From contig NZ_FOUS01000001.1 of assembly GCF_900114915.1 (NCBI RefSeq), forward strand, positions 372,001 through 436,000: DNA of 64,000 bases, given 5' to 3'. The notes beneath the pieces were generated by a model, which was not told where the DNA came from, made no database searches, and saw only the letters and a list, made by a program, of their open reading frames with translations. Origin of the DNA: Bradyrhizobium sp. Rc3b. GTDB lineage: Bacteria; Pseudomonadota; Alphaproteobacteria; Rhizobiales; Xanthobacteraceae. The stretch's first letter is position 1. The number at the start of each line of letters is the position of its first letter. Positions 1-9,351 of this stretch are shown here, in pieces. A program made the translations under genes and the position numbers.

Positions 1-151
1 TCAGCCTCGCTGACTCAAATACCGATGGCTTGACGTCGAATTCCCGTAGTTAGACGGGGTTCGCGCGATACAATTTCGGCGCGAAGCAATCCCGTATTTA
101 CCGTATTCGTCTAGGGTGGCTGCAGTTTTGACACCGCCCTGGATTGTTTTC
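1..151. other. Leading intergenic stretch
   Basis: This stretch precedes the chemotaxis receptor. I see no convincing coding sequence. A minus-strand reading frame runs through it but extends into the receptor gene and looks like a shadow. The receptor promoter presumably lies here, but I cannot name a clear -35/-10 pair. Confidence 0.4.
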
Positions 152-1840
152 ATGAAATTTCGTCTGTCGTTGTCATCTGCGATCATTGCGTTCGGCATCG
201 TTCTCGCCATCGGTTTTGCCGCCGTGGTTTCGACCAGCCTGTACGCCTTGAAAGAGCTCAAGGTCGGCGGTCCGCTCTATTCCGACATCAAGCTCGGCAA
301 CGACCTCATCGCGGACATTCTGCCGCCGCCGGAATATGTCATCGAGGCCTATCTCGAGGCGACCCTGGCCATGCGCGAGCCGGACCAGCTGGCGGCCCAC
401 GGCGAACGCCTGGTCCAGCTCCGCAAGGATTACGACGAGCGCAAGGCGTTCTGGGTCACCTCCAGCCTCTCGGCCGACCTGAAGACGGTGCTGGTGTCGA
501 AATCCGATGCTGAGGTGCAGAAGTTCTGGAAGGCGTCCGACCAGCTCCTGCCGGCCCTCAAGGCCAAGGACGCCGCTGCGTCCGAGCGCATCTATGCGCA
601 GGTGAAGGACGCCTACACCGCGCATCGCGCCGTGATCGACAGCATCGTCGAGAACGCCAACAAGCAGAATGCAGCCATGGAAAAGCTGGCCGCGGACCGC
701 GACAGCTCGATGCTTTATATCCTCCTCGGCGTCTCCGCCGCGGTCCTGGCTTTCGTTGCTGCGGGCCTGCTCGGCGTCGCACTCGGCGTGGTGCGGCCGA
801 TCGTGCGCATGACGGGCACGATGCAGAAGCTCGCGACCGGCGATCTCGCCGCCGACATTCCTTTCGCTGACCGAAAGGACGAGGTCGGCTCGATGGCGGG
901 GGCGCTTGTGGTGTTCAAGCAGGCGGCGGTCGAGAATTCCCGCCTGCGCGAGGAGCAGTTGCGGCAGGAGCAGGAGGCGGCGCTCGCCAAGCGCTCCGCC
1001 CTGCACCAGATGGCCGAGACCGTCGAGCGCGAGACCGGCCGATCGGTCGACACCGCCGGCGCAGCGACGCAAGGCGTCGAGCGGGCGGCGTCCAGCCTGT
1101 CCGATATCGCGAGGTCGCTCTCCGCACAGTCGCAGGCGGTCGCGGCGGCCTCCACCCAGGCCCTCGGCAGTTCGCAGACCGTCTCGGCCGCGGCCGAACA
1201 GCTGAGCGCCTCGATCCGCGAGATCGCAAGCCAGGTCGTGCGGACCAGCACTGTCACAAAATCGGCGGTCGCCGGCCGCGAGCAGGCGCGTTCGACCATC
1301 CAGGCACTGGCCGGATCGGTGAAGAAGATCGCCGAGGTCTCCGACCTCATCGGCGGCATCGCCGGCCAGACCAACCTCCTGGCGCTCAACGCCACGATCG
1401 AGGCCGCCCGTGCCGGCGAGGCCGGCCGCGGCTTCGCCGTGGTCGCCGCCGAAGTGAAGTCCCTGTCAGACCAGACCGCCAAATCCACCGAGGAGATCAC
1501 GCGGCTGATCACCGAGATTCAGGCCTCGACGCAGGCCGCGGTCGATGCCGTCGAGACGATGGGAGGGCGCATCGTCGAAATCGACGGCGTGGCAACCTCG
1601 GTTGCCGCCGCGATGGAAGAGCAGGACGCCGCGACGCGGGAGATCACGCGGTCGATTTCCGAATCGGCTTCCGCGGCCAAGGAGGTCTCGGCCAAGATCG
1701 GCAATGTCAGCCGCGACGCCGCTTCCGTGAACGAGCGCGCCGCCGAGGTCAGGCAGGCGATCGCCGGCATGGCCGCCAATCTCGAACAGCTCCGGTCGGT
1801 CGTGGTGCGGACCGTGCGCGCCTCGACCGAGGCGGCTTGA
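152..1840 (+). CDS. Methyl-accepting chemotaxis protein
   Basis: Transmembrane chemoreceptor of 562 residues, signalling to CheA/CheW. The N-terminus holds a membrane helix (about residues 7-30), then a helical periplasmic ligand-binding region of about 150 residues, a second membrane helix (about 188-212) and a HAMP linker that begins [17 protein letters not shown]. The cytoplasmic MA domain has the conserved hairpin tip ([23 protein letters not shown]), split here across residues around 400-425. I chose the ATG at 152 because the membrane helix follows it at once; a GTG at 116 would add 12 residues with no signal character. It is not beside other chemotaxis genes. The ligand cannot be told from the sequence. 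Confidence 0.93.
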   Translation: MKFRLSLSSAIIAFGIVLAIGFAAVVSTSLYALKELKVGGPLYSDIKLGNDLIADILPPPEYVIEAYLEATLAMREPDQLAAHGERLVQLRKDYDERKAFWVTSSLSADLKTVLVSKSDAEVQKFWKASDQLLPALKAKDAAASERIYAQVKDAYTAHRAVIDSIVENANKQNAAMEKLAADRDSSMLYILLGVSAAVLAFVAAGLLGVALGVVRPIVRMTGTMQKLATGDLAADIPFADRKDEVGSMAGALVVFKQAAVENSRLREEQLRQEQEAALAKRSALHQMAETVERETGRSVDTAGAATQGVERAASSLSDIARSLSAQSQAVAAASTQALGSSQTVSAAAEQLSASIREIASQVVRTSTVTKSAVAGREQARSTIQALAGSVKKIAEVSDLIGGIAGQTNLLALNATIEAARAGEAGRGFAVVAAEVKSLSDQTAKSTEEITRLITEIQASTQAAVDAVETMGGRIVEIDGVATSVAAAMEEQDAATREITRSISESASAAKEVSAKIGNVSRDAASVNERAAEVRQAIAGMAANLEQLRSVVVRTVRASTEAA

Positions 1841-1888
1841 GCGCGGCATCGGTTCGGCCGCTGGTGCGTGGGGTCATGATCGTGCAAT

Positions 1889-2980
1889 ATGGCGCGGGAC
1901 AGGGGCATCGTGAATTTCATGACACCTCCACAACTGCCTGATGTCGTTGAGCCCGCCCGACTGACGGCGGCACTGCGCAGAGGCGGCGTGCTCGACGCAG
2001 GCGCGGTCCGCGAGGTGAAGGTACTGCATCAGCGCGACACCGTCGTGTCGCACATCGTCCGTCTCGGTCTGCGCTATGTGGGTGAATCCGGCGGCGCGCC
2101 GCAGACACTGATCCTGAAGACGCCGCATGCCGATTTTGCCAAGACGCTTGCGCATGGTGGCCGGCACGAAGTGGCCTTCTATGCGAAACTTGCACCGAAT
2201 ATGCCGCCGGGGCTGGTGCCGCGTTGCTTTGACGGACAGTTCGATGAGGAAAATGTCAGTTGGCATCTGCTGCTCGAGGACCTCACCGACAGCCATGAGG
2301 TCGCGGCCCCGTGGCCCTTGCCGCCGTCTCGCGAACAGGCGATGGCGATCGTCACGACGCTCGCGGGCTGGCACGCGGCATGGTGGGACCACCCAAGTCT
2401 CGGCGACACCATTGGCAGTTGGATGAGCGCCGATGATACGTCAAGGTTGATGGAGACCTTTGCTGGCCATTATGATCGTTTTGCCGATCTTCTCGGCGAC
2501 CGTCTGAGCGAAGAACGACGCATCCTCTATCGTCGGTTCATTGAGCAGTCGGATCGTTTGCTTGAGCGCTATCATTCCCATCGACATCTCTCTATTGCCC
2601 ACGGCGATGCCCATACCTGGAATTTCCTGCTGCCGCGCGCGGACATCGCCGACACCGTGCGGATTTTCGACTTCGACCAGTGGCGCATCAACGTGCCGAC
2701 CCACGATCTCGCCTACATGATGGCGACGCAATGGTATCCGGAGCGCCGCCAGACGCTCGAGCGCCTGCTGCTCAACCGCTATCATGAGACCCTGATCTCG
2801 CACGGCGTCAGCGGCTACACGCGCGGCGCACTTGACCAGGATTATCGCCGGTCGGTGCTCTGGCACATCACCAAGCCGGTCTGGCAATGGAGTGTCAATC
2901 TCCCGCCGCTGATCTGGTGGAATAATCTGGAGCGGGTGTTTGCGGCGGTGGATGATTTGGGCTGCGAGGAGTTGTTGTAG
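1889..2980 (+). CDS. Aminoglycoside phosphotransferase / EcKL-like kinase family protein
   Basis: Protein-kinase-like phosphotransferase of 363 residues. The catalytic loop is visible as AHGDAHTWNFLL (the HGDxxxxN Brenner motif, about residues 237-248) and the metal-binding segment as IFDFDQWR. The aromatic-rich N-lobe and the length resemble the ecdysteroid-kinase-like and choline-kinase-like branches more than true antibiotic kinases, so the substrate is probably a small hydroxylated metabolite. ATG codons at 1889 and 1919 are both possible starts and neither has a clear ribosome site. It starts about 50 bases after the chemoreceptor on the same strand, but nothing ties the functions together. 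Confidence 0.8.
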   Translation: MARDRGIVNFMTPPQLPDVVEPARLTAALRRGGVLDAGAVREVKVLHQRDTVVSHIVRLGLRYVGESGGAPQTLILKTPHADFAKTLAHGGRHEVAFYAKLAPNMPPGLVPRCFDGQFDEENVSWHLLLEDLTDSHEVAAPWPLPPSREQAMAIVTTLAGWHAAWWDHPSLGDTIGSWMSADDTSRLMETFAGHYDRFADLLGDRLSEERRILYRRFIEQSDRLLERYHSHRHLSIAHGDAHTWNFLLPRADIADTVRIFDFDQWRINVPTHDLAYMMATQWYPERRQTLERLLLNRYHETLISHGVSGYTRGALDQDYRRSVLWHITKPVWQWSVNLPPLIWWNNLERVFAAVDDLGCEELL

Positions 2981-2998
2981 GGCGCGCCGCAATTTCGG

Positions 2999-3169
2999 TG
3001 TCGTCCCTGCGAACGCAGGGACCCATAATCACAGGGAGTAGTTTGGCGCGAGACTGGTAATTCACAGTCTTCGCCAAACTACTCCCTGTGATTATCGCGA
3101 CGAGCGCAAGCGCTCGCGCTGAGATCCCGGATCTGCGCTCCGCTTCGCCGCGCTTGTCCGGGATGACAG
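2999..3169. repeat. Dispersed palindromic repeat, family I, copy A
   Basis: Two perfectly complementary 24-base arms (3025-3048 and 3072-3095) flank a 23-base loop, and a second short GTCGTCCCTGCG... palindrome lies at its left end. Related copies occur at 31580-31722, 35622-35767 and 41162-41289. This copy sits between two convergent genes, so the strong hairpin could terminate transcription from both sides. Confidence 0.8.
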
Positions 3170-3194
3170 TGGAGATTGGGAGATCGAGCGTGCG

Positions 3195-4751
3195 TTACTC
3201 CATCACCGCATGCTCCGGTCCCGCCGCCTGCTTGCGCAGCGTGGCCTTGGTCGAGCCGATCAGCAAGGCGAGCGGGATAGTGCAGAGGATGAAGAACATC
3301 ACCAGCTGATAGTCGTAGGCGAAGGCGATGATCTGCGCCTGGACGCTGACCATCCTGTCGGCCATGGCGCGGCCGGCGTCGGTGGACAGGTTGATCAGGC
3401 CCCTGACGTCGGGCATCTGCAGTGCATGGTTGAACGGGTTGATGTGCTCGGACAGGATCGCATAGGTCCGCCGCGTCCCCTGCGTCAATTGGGCGATGAC
3501 GACGGAAATGCCGACCGAGCTCGCGACGTTGCGCATCAGGGTCAGCATCGCGGTGCCGTCGGTACGGAGGTCGTTCGACAGTGTCAGGAAGGCCACGGTC
3601 GATAGCGGCACGAAGACAAGGCCGAAGCCGAAGCCTTGAATGACGCTGACGGTGACGATCTCCGGCACCTGGGTCAGATCGGTCCAGCCGGTCATCTGGA
3701 ACAGCGAGCCTGCGGTCAGTGTCAGGCCGGCGATGATCAGCGTGCGCGCCTCGAAATAGCGCATCATCCGGCCGACCAGCATCATCGCGAAGAAGGTGCC
3801 GAAGCCGCGGCTCGCCAGCAGCAGGCCGGCGGTGATGATGGGATAGCCGATCACGTTCTGCATATAGGGCGAGGCCAGCGCCATGGTCGAGAACAGCACG
3901 AGCCCCATCACGATCATGAACACGCAGCCGGTGACGAAGTTGCGATCCCGAAACAGCGCGAACCGAATGAACGGGGTCGAGGTCGTGAAGGAGTGCGCGA
4001 GGAAGAAGTAGAAGGCGACCGCCGAGACGATGAACTCCGCGAGGATCTCATTGGATTCCAGCCAGCCCAGCTGCTCGCCGCGGTCGAGGGCGAGCTGAAG
4101 CGAGCCGATCGCAACCGCCAGCGCGGCGAAGCCGAACCAGTCGAATTTGAGGCTGAGATTCTTGTCGGTCTCGTCCATGAAGACGATCAGCCCGAGCACG
4201 GTGATGAAGCCGAATGGCAGGTTGACGAAGAACACCCAGTGCCAGGAATAGGTCTCGGTCAGCCAGGCGCCCAGCGAGGGCCCCATGATCGGACCCATCA
4301 TCACGCCCATGCCCCAGATCGACATCGCCTTGGCACGTTCCTGGAGCGTGTAATAATCGAGCATCACCGATTGCGACAGGGGCACCAGGGCGGCGCCGAA
4401 CACGCCTTGCAGCAGGCGGAACAGCACCATCTGGTTGATGTCCTGGGCGAGGCCGCACAGCACCGAGGCCATGGTGAAGCCGGCCGAGCAGATGATGAAG
4501 ATGCGCTTGCGGCCGAAGCGGTTGGCGATCCAGCCCACCGGCGCCGTCATGATCGCGGCGGCTACGATGTAGGAGGTCAGCACCCAGTTGATCTGGTCCT
4601 GCGAGGCCGACAGCGTGCCCTGCATGTAGGGCAGGGCGACGTTGGCGATGGTGGTGTCCAGCGCCTGCATGATGGTCGCGGTCATGGCGCAGATCGTCAC
4701 CATGTTCCGGCGCAGGCCGGGGACCATCAGGCTGGCATTGGGACCGGACAT
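3195..4751 (-). CDS. MFS drug efflux transporter, DHA2 (EmrB/QacA) family
   Basis: Inner-membrane drug:proton antiporter of 518 residues with the 14 hydrophobic segments expected of the DHA2 branch. Helix 1 carries the family signature around TIMQALDTTIANVALPYM (D-T-T-I-A-N-V-A-L), and the cytoplasmic loop has the MFS motif GWIANRFGRKRIF. It starts 17 bases after the membrane fusion protein gene, and an AAGGA ribosome site lies 9 bases ahead of the ATG. With the HlyD partner and an outer-membrane TolC-like channel encoded elsewhere it would form a tripartite pump. The MarR gene at the head of the operon presumably controls it. Substrates are unknown. Confidence 0.93.
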   Translation of the reverse strand: MSGPNASLMVPGLRRNMVTICAMTATIMQALDTTIANVALPYMQGTLSASQDQINWVLTSYIVAAAIMTAPVGWIANRFGRKRIFIICSAGFTMASVLCGLAQDINQMVLFRLLQGVFGAALVPLSQSVMLDYYTLQERAKAMSIWGMGVMMGPIMGPSLGAWLTETYSWHWVFFVNLPFGFITVLGLIVFMDETDKNLSLKFDWFGFAALAVAIGSLQLALDRGEQLGWLESNEILAEFIVSAVAFYFFLAHSFTTSTPFIRFALFRDRNFVTGCVFMIVMGLVLFSTMALASPYMQNVIGYPIITAGLLLASRGFGTFFAMMLVGRMMRYFEARTLIIAGLTLTAGSLFQMTGWTDLTQVPEIVTVSVIQGFGFGLVFVPLSTVAFLTLSNDLRTDGTAMLTLMRNVASSVGISVVIAQLTQGTRRTYAILSEHINPFNHALQMPDVRGLINLSTDAGRAMADRMVSVQAQIIAFAYDYQLVMFFILCTIPLALLIGSTKATLRKQAAGPEHAVME

Positions 4752-4768
4752 CGGATCAGTCCTTGCGT

Positions 4769-5932
4769 TCAGTCTTTATCCTGGCTCGCGGTCGCCGACA
4801 GGCCTAGCAGGCCGGCGAGCGAGCGCTGATGGCCGGTGTCGATGGTGGCGTAGACGCTCATGCCAGCCTTCAGCTTCCGGACATATTTGTCGGTCTCGTC
4901 GAAATAGATGCGGATCGGCACGCGCTGCACCACCTTGACGAAATTGCCGGTGGCATTCTGCGGCGGCAGGATCGCGAATTGCGCGCCGGTGCCGGGCGAG
5001 AGCGAGCCGATCTTGCCCTTGAAGACGTGGTTCGGGAACGCGTCGACCTCGAGCGTGACGGGCTGTCCTTCGGTGACGTGGGTGAGGTCGCTCTCCTTCG
5101 GATTGGCGTCGACCCAGGGGTGGGCGACGTCGATGATGGAAAACACCGGCGTGCCGGCGGCGACATAGCGGCCGAGCTGGATCTGCTCGACCTGCGTCGC
5201 CACGCCGTCCATCGGCGCGCGCAGCACGGTGTGGTCGAGGTTGCGCTGGGCATCGTCCAGCTTGGCCTTGGCCTGTGCGTAAGGCGGGAATTGCTCCAGT
5301 GGCAATTCGGGGTCGCCGAGCAGCTGCGTCCTGGCGTTGGAGAGCTGTTGCTTGATGTATTGCGCCTGCGCGCCGGCGGTGACCAGCGCATTCGAGGCAT
5401 TGTCGAGATCGAGCTGCGAGCCGTAATTGTTCTTCACCAGCGCCTGCTTGCGCTCGACGTCGCGCTGCTTCAAATCGATGCCTTGCTGGGCGAGGCCCAG
5501 CATGTCGCCATAGATCTTGATGTTGGCGACGAGGTTGTCGTAGGTCGTGCGGGCCTGCGCGAGCTGCGCCTTGGCTTCGACCACCGCGTGGCGAAACGGA
5601 GCGGGGTCGATCTCGAACAGCTCGTCGTCCTGCTTGACGGACTGGCCTTCCTTCACGACGACCTTCTGGATCTTGCCGGAGATGTCGGGCGTCACCAGCA
5701 CCTTCTGCGCGCCGACATAGGCGTCGTCGGTGCCGACATAGCGGCCGCCATGCAGGTAGAAAGTGATGCCGCCGATGGCGGCGATCACGGGCAGCACGAC
5801 CAGGAGCAGGAAGCGGCGGTAACGCCGCAGGCCCGCGACCAGGCGGCGGCGCGGGTCGGTGCCGGCTTTCTTGGTGGGCTTGCCGCTGTCGGTCTTCTGC
5901 TCGGGCTGGAACTTGAGGACTTGGTCAGCCAT
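4769..5932 (-). CDS. HlyD/EmrA-family membrane fusion protein
   Basis: Periplasmic adaptor of 387 residues for the adjacent MFS pump. A single membrane helix lies near residues 40-60 (FLLLVVLPVIAAIGGITFYL), followed by the biotinyl-lipoyl-like half (YVGTDDAYVGAQKVLVTPDISG), a long alpha-helical coiled-coil hairpin rich in Ala, Gln and Lys, the second lipoyl half (LRAPMDGVATQ) and a beta-barrel domain with PKESDLTHV. This is the EmrA layout. Its start overlaps the end of the MarR gene by 8 bases, which suggests translational coupling. Confidence 0.93.
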   Translation of the reverse strand: MADQVLKFQPEQKTDSGKPTKKAGTDPRRRLVAGLRRYRRFLLLVVLPVIAAIGGITFYLHGGRYVGTDDAYVGAQKVLVTPDISGKIQKVVVKEGQSVKQDDELFEIDPAPFRHAVVEAKAQLAQARTTYDNLVANIKIYGDMLGLAQQGIDLKQRDVERKQALVKNNYGSQLDLDNASNALVTAGAQAQYIKQQLSNARTQLLGDPELPLEQFPPYAQAKAKLDDAQRNLDHTVLRAPMDGVATQVEQIQLGRYVAAGTPVFSIIDVAHPWVDANPKESDLTHVTEGQPVTLEVDAFPNHVFKGKIGSLSPGTGAQFAILPPQNATGNFVKVVQRVPIRIYFDETDKYVRKLKAGMSVYATIDTGHQRSLAGLLGLSATASQDKD

Positions 5933-6407
5933 AGCGCTGCTCCTTACGCGCCTGTTCCGCGCCGCTGGTCTGGATCGCGGTACGCACGTTTTCCTTGATG
6001 GTTTCGAGCTGGGTCAGGAGGCGATGGGCGTCCGCCGGCGTGATGCCGTCGAGCGCGTTGGCCGTGAGCTCGGACTTCAGCCCGCTCATCCGGCCCAGCA
6101 ATTGCCGGCCGGCCTTCCTCAGATACAGGCGCTTGACGCGGCGGTCCGAAGCGTCGCTGCGGCGCTCGATCCAGTCATTATCGCAGAGCTTGTCGATCAG
6201 GCGGGTCAGCGTGATCGGCTGCATCTCGAGCAGCTCGGCGAGTTCCGACTGCTTCATGCCCTCGCTGCGCTCAACCTTGGCCAGCACCGCCCATTGCGCC
6301 CGGGTGATGCCGAACCGCAAGGCCTCCTTGTCGGCATAGACGCGCAACAGGCGGTAGAGCTCACCGAGCGTGAACAGGAAGTTCTGGTCGACAGACCCGC
6401 GGGTCAT
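5925..6407 (-). CDS. MarR-family transcriptional regulator of the efflux operon
   Basis: Winged-helix repressor of 160 residues. The recognition region reads KQSELAELLEMQPITLTRLIDKL and the wing DRRVKRLYL, both typical of MarR. It is the first gene of a MarR-HlyD-MFS operon, the same order as emrRAB, so it most likely represses the pump and responds to the exported compounds. I chose the ATG at 6407, which has GGAG nine bases upstream, over a TTG at 6422. A 9-base-arm palindrome (6422-6451) lies just upstream and is the probable autoregulatory operator. Confidence 0.9.
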   Translation of the reverse strand: MTRGSVDQNFLFTLGELYRLLRVYADKEALRFGITRAQWAVLAKVERSEGMKQSELAELLEMQPITLTRLIDKLCDNDWIERRSDASDRRVKRLYLRKAGRQLLGRMSGLKSELTANALDGITPADAHRLLTQLETIKENVRTAIQTSGAEQARKEQRYG

Positions 6408-6421
6408 GAGCTTGGTCTCCA

Positions 6422-6451
6422 ATAAGCTTGGGATATAATAAGCAAGCTTAT
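6422..6451. promoter_or_regulatory. Palindromic operator candidate for the MarR regulator
   Basis: ATAAGCTTG and CAAGCTTAT form perfect 9-base arms around a 12-base AT-rich spacer that contains TATAAT (6434-6439). The palindrome lies directly ahead of the marR start at 6407 and upstream of the divergent Fur-family gene. MarR proteins bind such palindromes over their own promoters; that it is the operator here is inference. Confidence 0.6.
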
Positions 6452-6562
6452 GATTATTCCACGGCGGATATCACGATGCTGTCCCGCAGCGCGAGCATGG
6501 CTGGCAGCCGGTCGCAGGGTCGTGCTTTGGGTTCCCGGGCCCAAATGCTAGAACGTGCCCGC

Positions 6563-7057
6563 ATGACCCTCGCAAAACCGGCATTTCCCGCGCCCGACCA
6601 CGATCACGGCCGCTGCACCGCGGATGCGCTGGCGCATGCCGAAGAGGTCTGCAAGCAGCGCGCACAGAAATTCACGCCCATACGCCGTCAGGTGCTGGGG
6701 GCCTTGCTCTCCAGCCATCGCCCGCTCGGAGCCTATGAGGTGATCGACGAGCTCGCCAAGTCCATGTCGCGGCCGGCGCCGATCACGGTCTATCGCGCGC
6801 TTGATTTCCTGATGGCCAATGGCCTTGTGCATCGCATCGAGAGCCGCAATGCCTATCTCGCCTGCGCCGCCCACGACCACGACGCGACCTCGGCGGTGGC
6901 GTTCCTGATCTGCGAGCGCTGCGGCCTGGTCGGCGAGATCCCGTCGGCGTCCTTTGCCCGGGACCTCAATGCCGCCGCGCGCAGCTCGGGCTTTGCGCCT
7001 AAATTGTCCGTGGTGGAGATCACGGGCGTCTGCACCCATTGTCAGAAAGCTGCATAG
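6563..7057 (+). CDS. zur: Fur-family transcriptional regulator, Zur-type
   Basis: Metal-dependent repressor of 164 residues. The N-terminal winged helix contains FTPIRRQVLGALLSSHRPLGAYEVID, the form typical of Zur (zinc uptake regulator). The dimerisation half has two CxxC pairs (CERCG and CTHCQ) for the structural zinc, and a His/Asp-rich stretch (HDHDATSAVAF) near the regulatory site. I place the start at the ATG at 6563; in-frame ATGs at 6545 and 6476 and a TTG at 6428 would add a low-complexity leader. No zinc transporter genes are next to it. The gene symbol rests on sequence resemblance only. Confidence 0.8.
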   Translation: MTLAKPAFPAPDHDHGRCTADALAHAEEVCKQRAQKFTPIRRQVLGALLSSHRPLGAYEVIDELAKSMSRPAPITVYRALDFLMANGLVHRIESRNAYLACAAHDHDATSAVAFLICERCGLVGEIPSASFARDLNAAARSSGFAPKLSVVEITGVCTHCQKAA

Positions 7058-7092
7058 AGCAACAACGGCGCAAAGCCGGTAATCGGGAAGAG

Positions 7093-8046
7093 ATGTCCTC
7101 ACCACAAGCCTTACATTCCGCCGCACGTCCCCTCAGTGCCGGCGCCATCGCCCTGATGCTCATGCTGTGCCTGACCTGGGGGTTCAACCAGATCGCGGTG
7201 AAGCTGGTGCTGCCGGACATTCCGCCGATGCTGCAGGCCACGATCCGGTCGGCGGGCGCGCTGCCGGTGCTGCTCCTCATCGGCACGCTTCGCGGCGTCA
7301 AATTCTTCGAGAATGACGGCACGTGGAAGCCGGGCCTGATTGCCGGGCTGATGTTCGGCATCGAATTCGTGCTGATCTTCCAGGGGCTGCGCCTCACGTC
7401 GGCCTCGCGCGCGGTGGTGTTCCTCTACACCGCGCCGTTCTTCGTTGCGCTCGGCTCCTACCAAGTGCTCGGCGAACGGCTTGGCGCCTCGCAATGGCTG
7501 GGTCTTGCCATCAGCTTTGCCGGCGTCGCGCTCGCCATCGGCGTGCCGCAGCCCAATGTCGATTCGCATGTCCTGCTCGGCGACCTCATGATCGTCGGCG
7601 GCGCCGCGCTTTGGGCGGCGACCACGCTGGTTGCCAAGGGCACGCGGCTGCGGTTTGCCGCGCCGGAGAAGGCGCTGGGCTATCAGGTTGCGATCTCGAT
7701 CCCGATCCTGGGACTGGCGGCCGGGCTGTTCGGCGAGACCATCACGCATACCCCGGCGCCGCTGTCGCTCGGCCTGATGGCCTTCCAGGCGATCTGGGTG
7801 GTTGGAACCACGTTCACGCTTTGGTTCGCGCTGGTGAAGGCCTATTCGGCCAGCAAATTGTCGGCTTTTACCTTCATCACCCCTTTGTTTGGCGTCGTCG
7901 GTAGCTATTTCATCATGCACGACACCCTAAGCTTGGCGTTCGGGGCGGCAGCTGTCCTTGTAATTGCTGGGCTTTTTCTCGTTAACCGTCCGAGCCAAGT
8001 CGCTGCGGCGCCGCGCGATGCATTGCTGAACGTCACCAAAACCTGA
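7093..8046 (+). CDS. DMT-superfamily EamA transporter
   Basis: Inner-membrane protein of 317 residues with about ten hydrophobic helices arranged as two EamA repeats, as in the RhaT/YdcZ-like drug/metabolite exporters. LTWGFNQIAVKLVLPDIPP near the N-terminus and [21 protein letters not shown] at the end of the first repeat are family hallmarks. The ATG at 7093 has GGAAG immediately upstream. It ends 12 bases ahead of ispG on the same strand, so the two may be co-transcribed. The substrate is unknown. Confidence 0.88.
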   Translation: MSSPQALHSAARPLSAGAIALMLMLCLTWGFNQIAVKLVLPDIPPMLQATIRSAGALPVLLLIGTLRGVKFFENDGTWKPGLIAGLMFGIEFVLIFQGLRLTSASRAVVFLYTAPFFVALGSYQVLGERLGASQWLGLAISFAGVALAIGVPQPNVDSHVLLGDLMIVGGAALWAATTLVAKGTRLRFAAPEKALGYQVAISIPILGLAAGLFGETITHTPAPLSLGLMAFQAIWVVGTTFTLWFALVKAYSASKLSAFTFITPLFGVVGSYFIMHDTLSLAFGAAAVLVIAGLFLVNRPSQVAAAPRDALLNVTKT

Positions 8047-8058
8047 TATTTGGACCCC

Positions 8059-9342
8059 ATGAACAAGCCCGAAACCACCATCGATTCCGACATCGCGGGG
8101 CCAGCGCCGCGTTACCATACCACCCAGGTCAAGGTCGGCGACGTCGCCGTCGGCGGCGGTGCGCCGATCGTCGTGCAGTCGATGACCAACACCGATACCG
8201 CCGACATCGACGGTACCATCGCCCAGGTCGCAGCGCTCGCGCGCGCCGGCTCCGAAATGGTCCGCATCACTGTGGACCGCGAGGAAGCCGCGGCCGCCGT
8301 GCCGCACATTCGCGACGGCCTCGCCAAGCGCGGTATCACCACGCCGCTGATCGGCGACTTCCACTATATCGGCCACAAGCTGCTCGCGGCCTATCCGGCC
8401 TGCGCCGAGGCGCTCGCCAAGTACCGCATCAATCCCGGCAATGTCGGCTTCAAGGACAAGCGCGACACCCAGTTCGCCGACATCATCGAGATCGCCAACA
8501 AGAACAACAAGCCGGTGCGCATCGGCGCCAATTGGGGCTCGCTCGACCAGGAGCTGCTGACCAAGCTGATGGACGAGAACGCCGCTTCCGCCAATCCGCG
8601 CGACGTGCGCGCGGTGACGCGCGAGGCCATGGTGCAGTCCGCGCTGCTCTCGGCCGCGCGCGCCGAAGAGCTCGGCATGCCCAAGAACCGCATCATCCTC
8701 TCCGCAAAGGTCTCGGCGGTGCAGGATCTGATCGCGGTCTATCAGGATCTCGCTTCTCGTTCCGACTACGCCATCCATCTCGGCCTGACCGAGGCCGGCA
8801 TGGGCACCAAGGGCATCGTGGCGTCGTCCGCCGCGCTCGGCATCCTGCTGCAGCAGGGCATCGGCGACACCATCCGCATCTCGCTGACGCCGGAGCCTGG
8901 CGGTGACCGCACCCGTGAGGTGCAGGTCGGTCAGGAGTTGCTGCAGACCATGGGCTTCCGCACCTTCGTGCCGCTGGTCGCTGCATGCCCCGGCTGCGGC
9001 CGCACCACCTCGACCACGTTCCAGGAACTGGCGCGCTCGATCCAGGATTTCATCCGCGACGAGATGCCGACCTGGAAGACGAAATATCCTGGTGTCGAGG
9101 AACTCAACGTCGCGGTGATGGGCTGCATCGTCAACGGCCCCGGCGAATCCAAGCACGCCAATATCGGCATCTCGCTGCCCGGCACCGGTGAAGCGCCGGC
9201 CGCACCCGTGTTCGTCGACGGCAAGAAGTTCCGCACGCTGCGCGGCCCGACCATCTCCGCCGACTTCAAGGCGCTGGTGATCGACTACATCGAGCAGCGT
9301 TACGGCCAGGGCGCCAAGGTGCCGGTGACCGCGGCGGAGTAG
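8059..9342 (+). CDS. ispG: 4-hydroxy-3-methylbut-2-enyl diphosphate synthase (IspG/GcpE)
   Basis: Penultimate enzyme of the MEP isoprenoid pathway. It converts 2-C-methyl-D-erythritol 2,4-cyclodiphosphate to HMBPP with a [4Fe-4S] cluster. The protein has 427 residues. The N-terminal TIM barrel begins with [22 protein letters not shown]. The C-terminal cluster-binding domain holds the three cysteine ligands in [10 protein letters not shown] and [10 protein letters not shown]. The ATG at 8059 is preferred over a TTG at 8050. The prenyl synthase at 19976-20899 acts downstream in the same pathway but is not linked. Confidence 0.97.
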   Translation: MNKPETTIDSDIAGPAPRYHTTQVKVGDVAVGGGAPIVVQSMTNTDTADIDGTIAQVAALARAGSEMVRITVDREEAAAAVPHIRDGLAKRGITTPLIGDFHYIGHKLLAAYPACAEALAKYRINPGNVGFKDKRDTQFADIIEIANKNNKPVRIGANWGSLDQELLTKLMDENAASANPRDVRAVTREAMVQSALLSAARAEELGMPKNRIILSAKVSAVQDLIAVYQDLASRSDYAIHLGLTEAGMGTKGIVASSAALGILLQQGIGDTIRISLTPEPGGDRTREVQVGQELLQTMGFRTFVPLVAACPGCGRTTSTTFQELARSIQDFIRDEMPTWKTKYPGVEELNVAVMGCIVNGPGESKHANIGISLPGTGEAPAAPVFVDGKKFRTLRGPTISADFKALVIDYIEQRYGQGAKVPVTAAE

Positions 9343-9351
9343 GCGTTCAGG

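Noticed and set aside
1..261. Minus-strand reading frame at the left edge
   Set aside because: More than a third overlaps the start of the chemoreceptor, with no domain and no ribosome site.
1889..2980. Aminoglycoside resistance gene
   Set aside because: Kinase motifs are shared by a large superfamily; length and N-lobe resemble other small-molecule kinases, so a resistance role is not supported.
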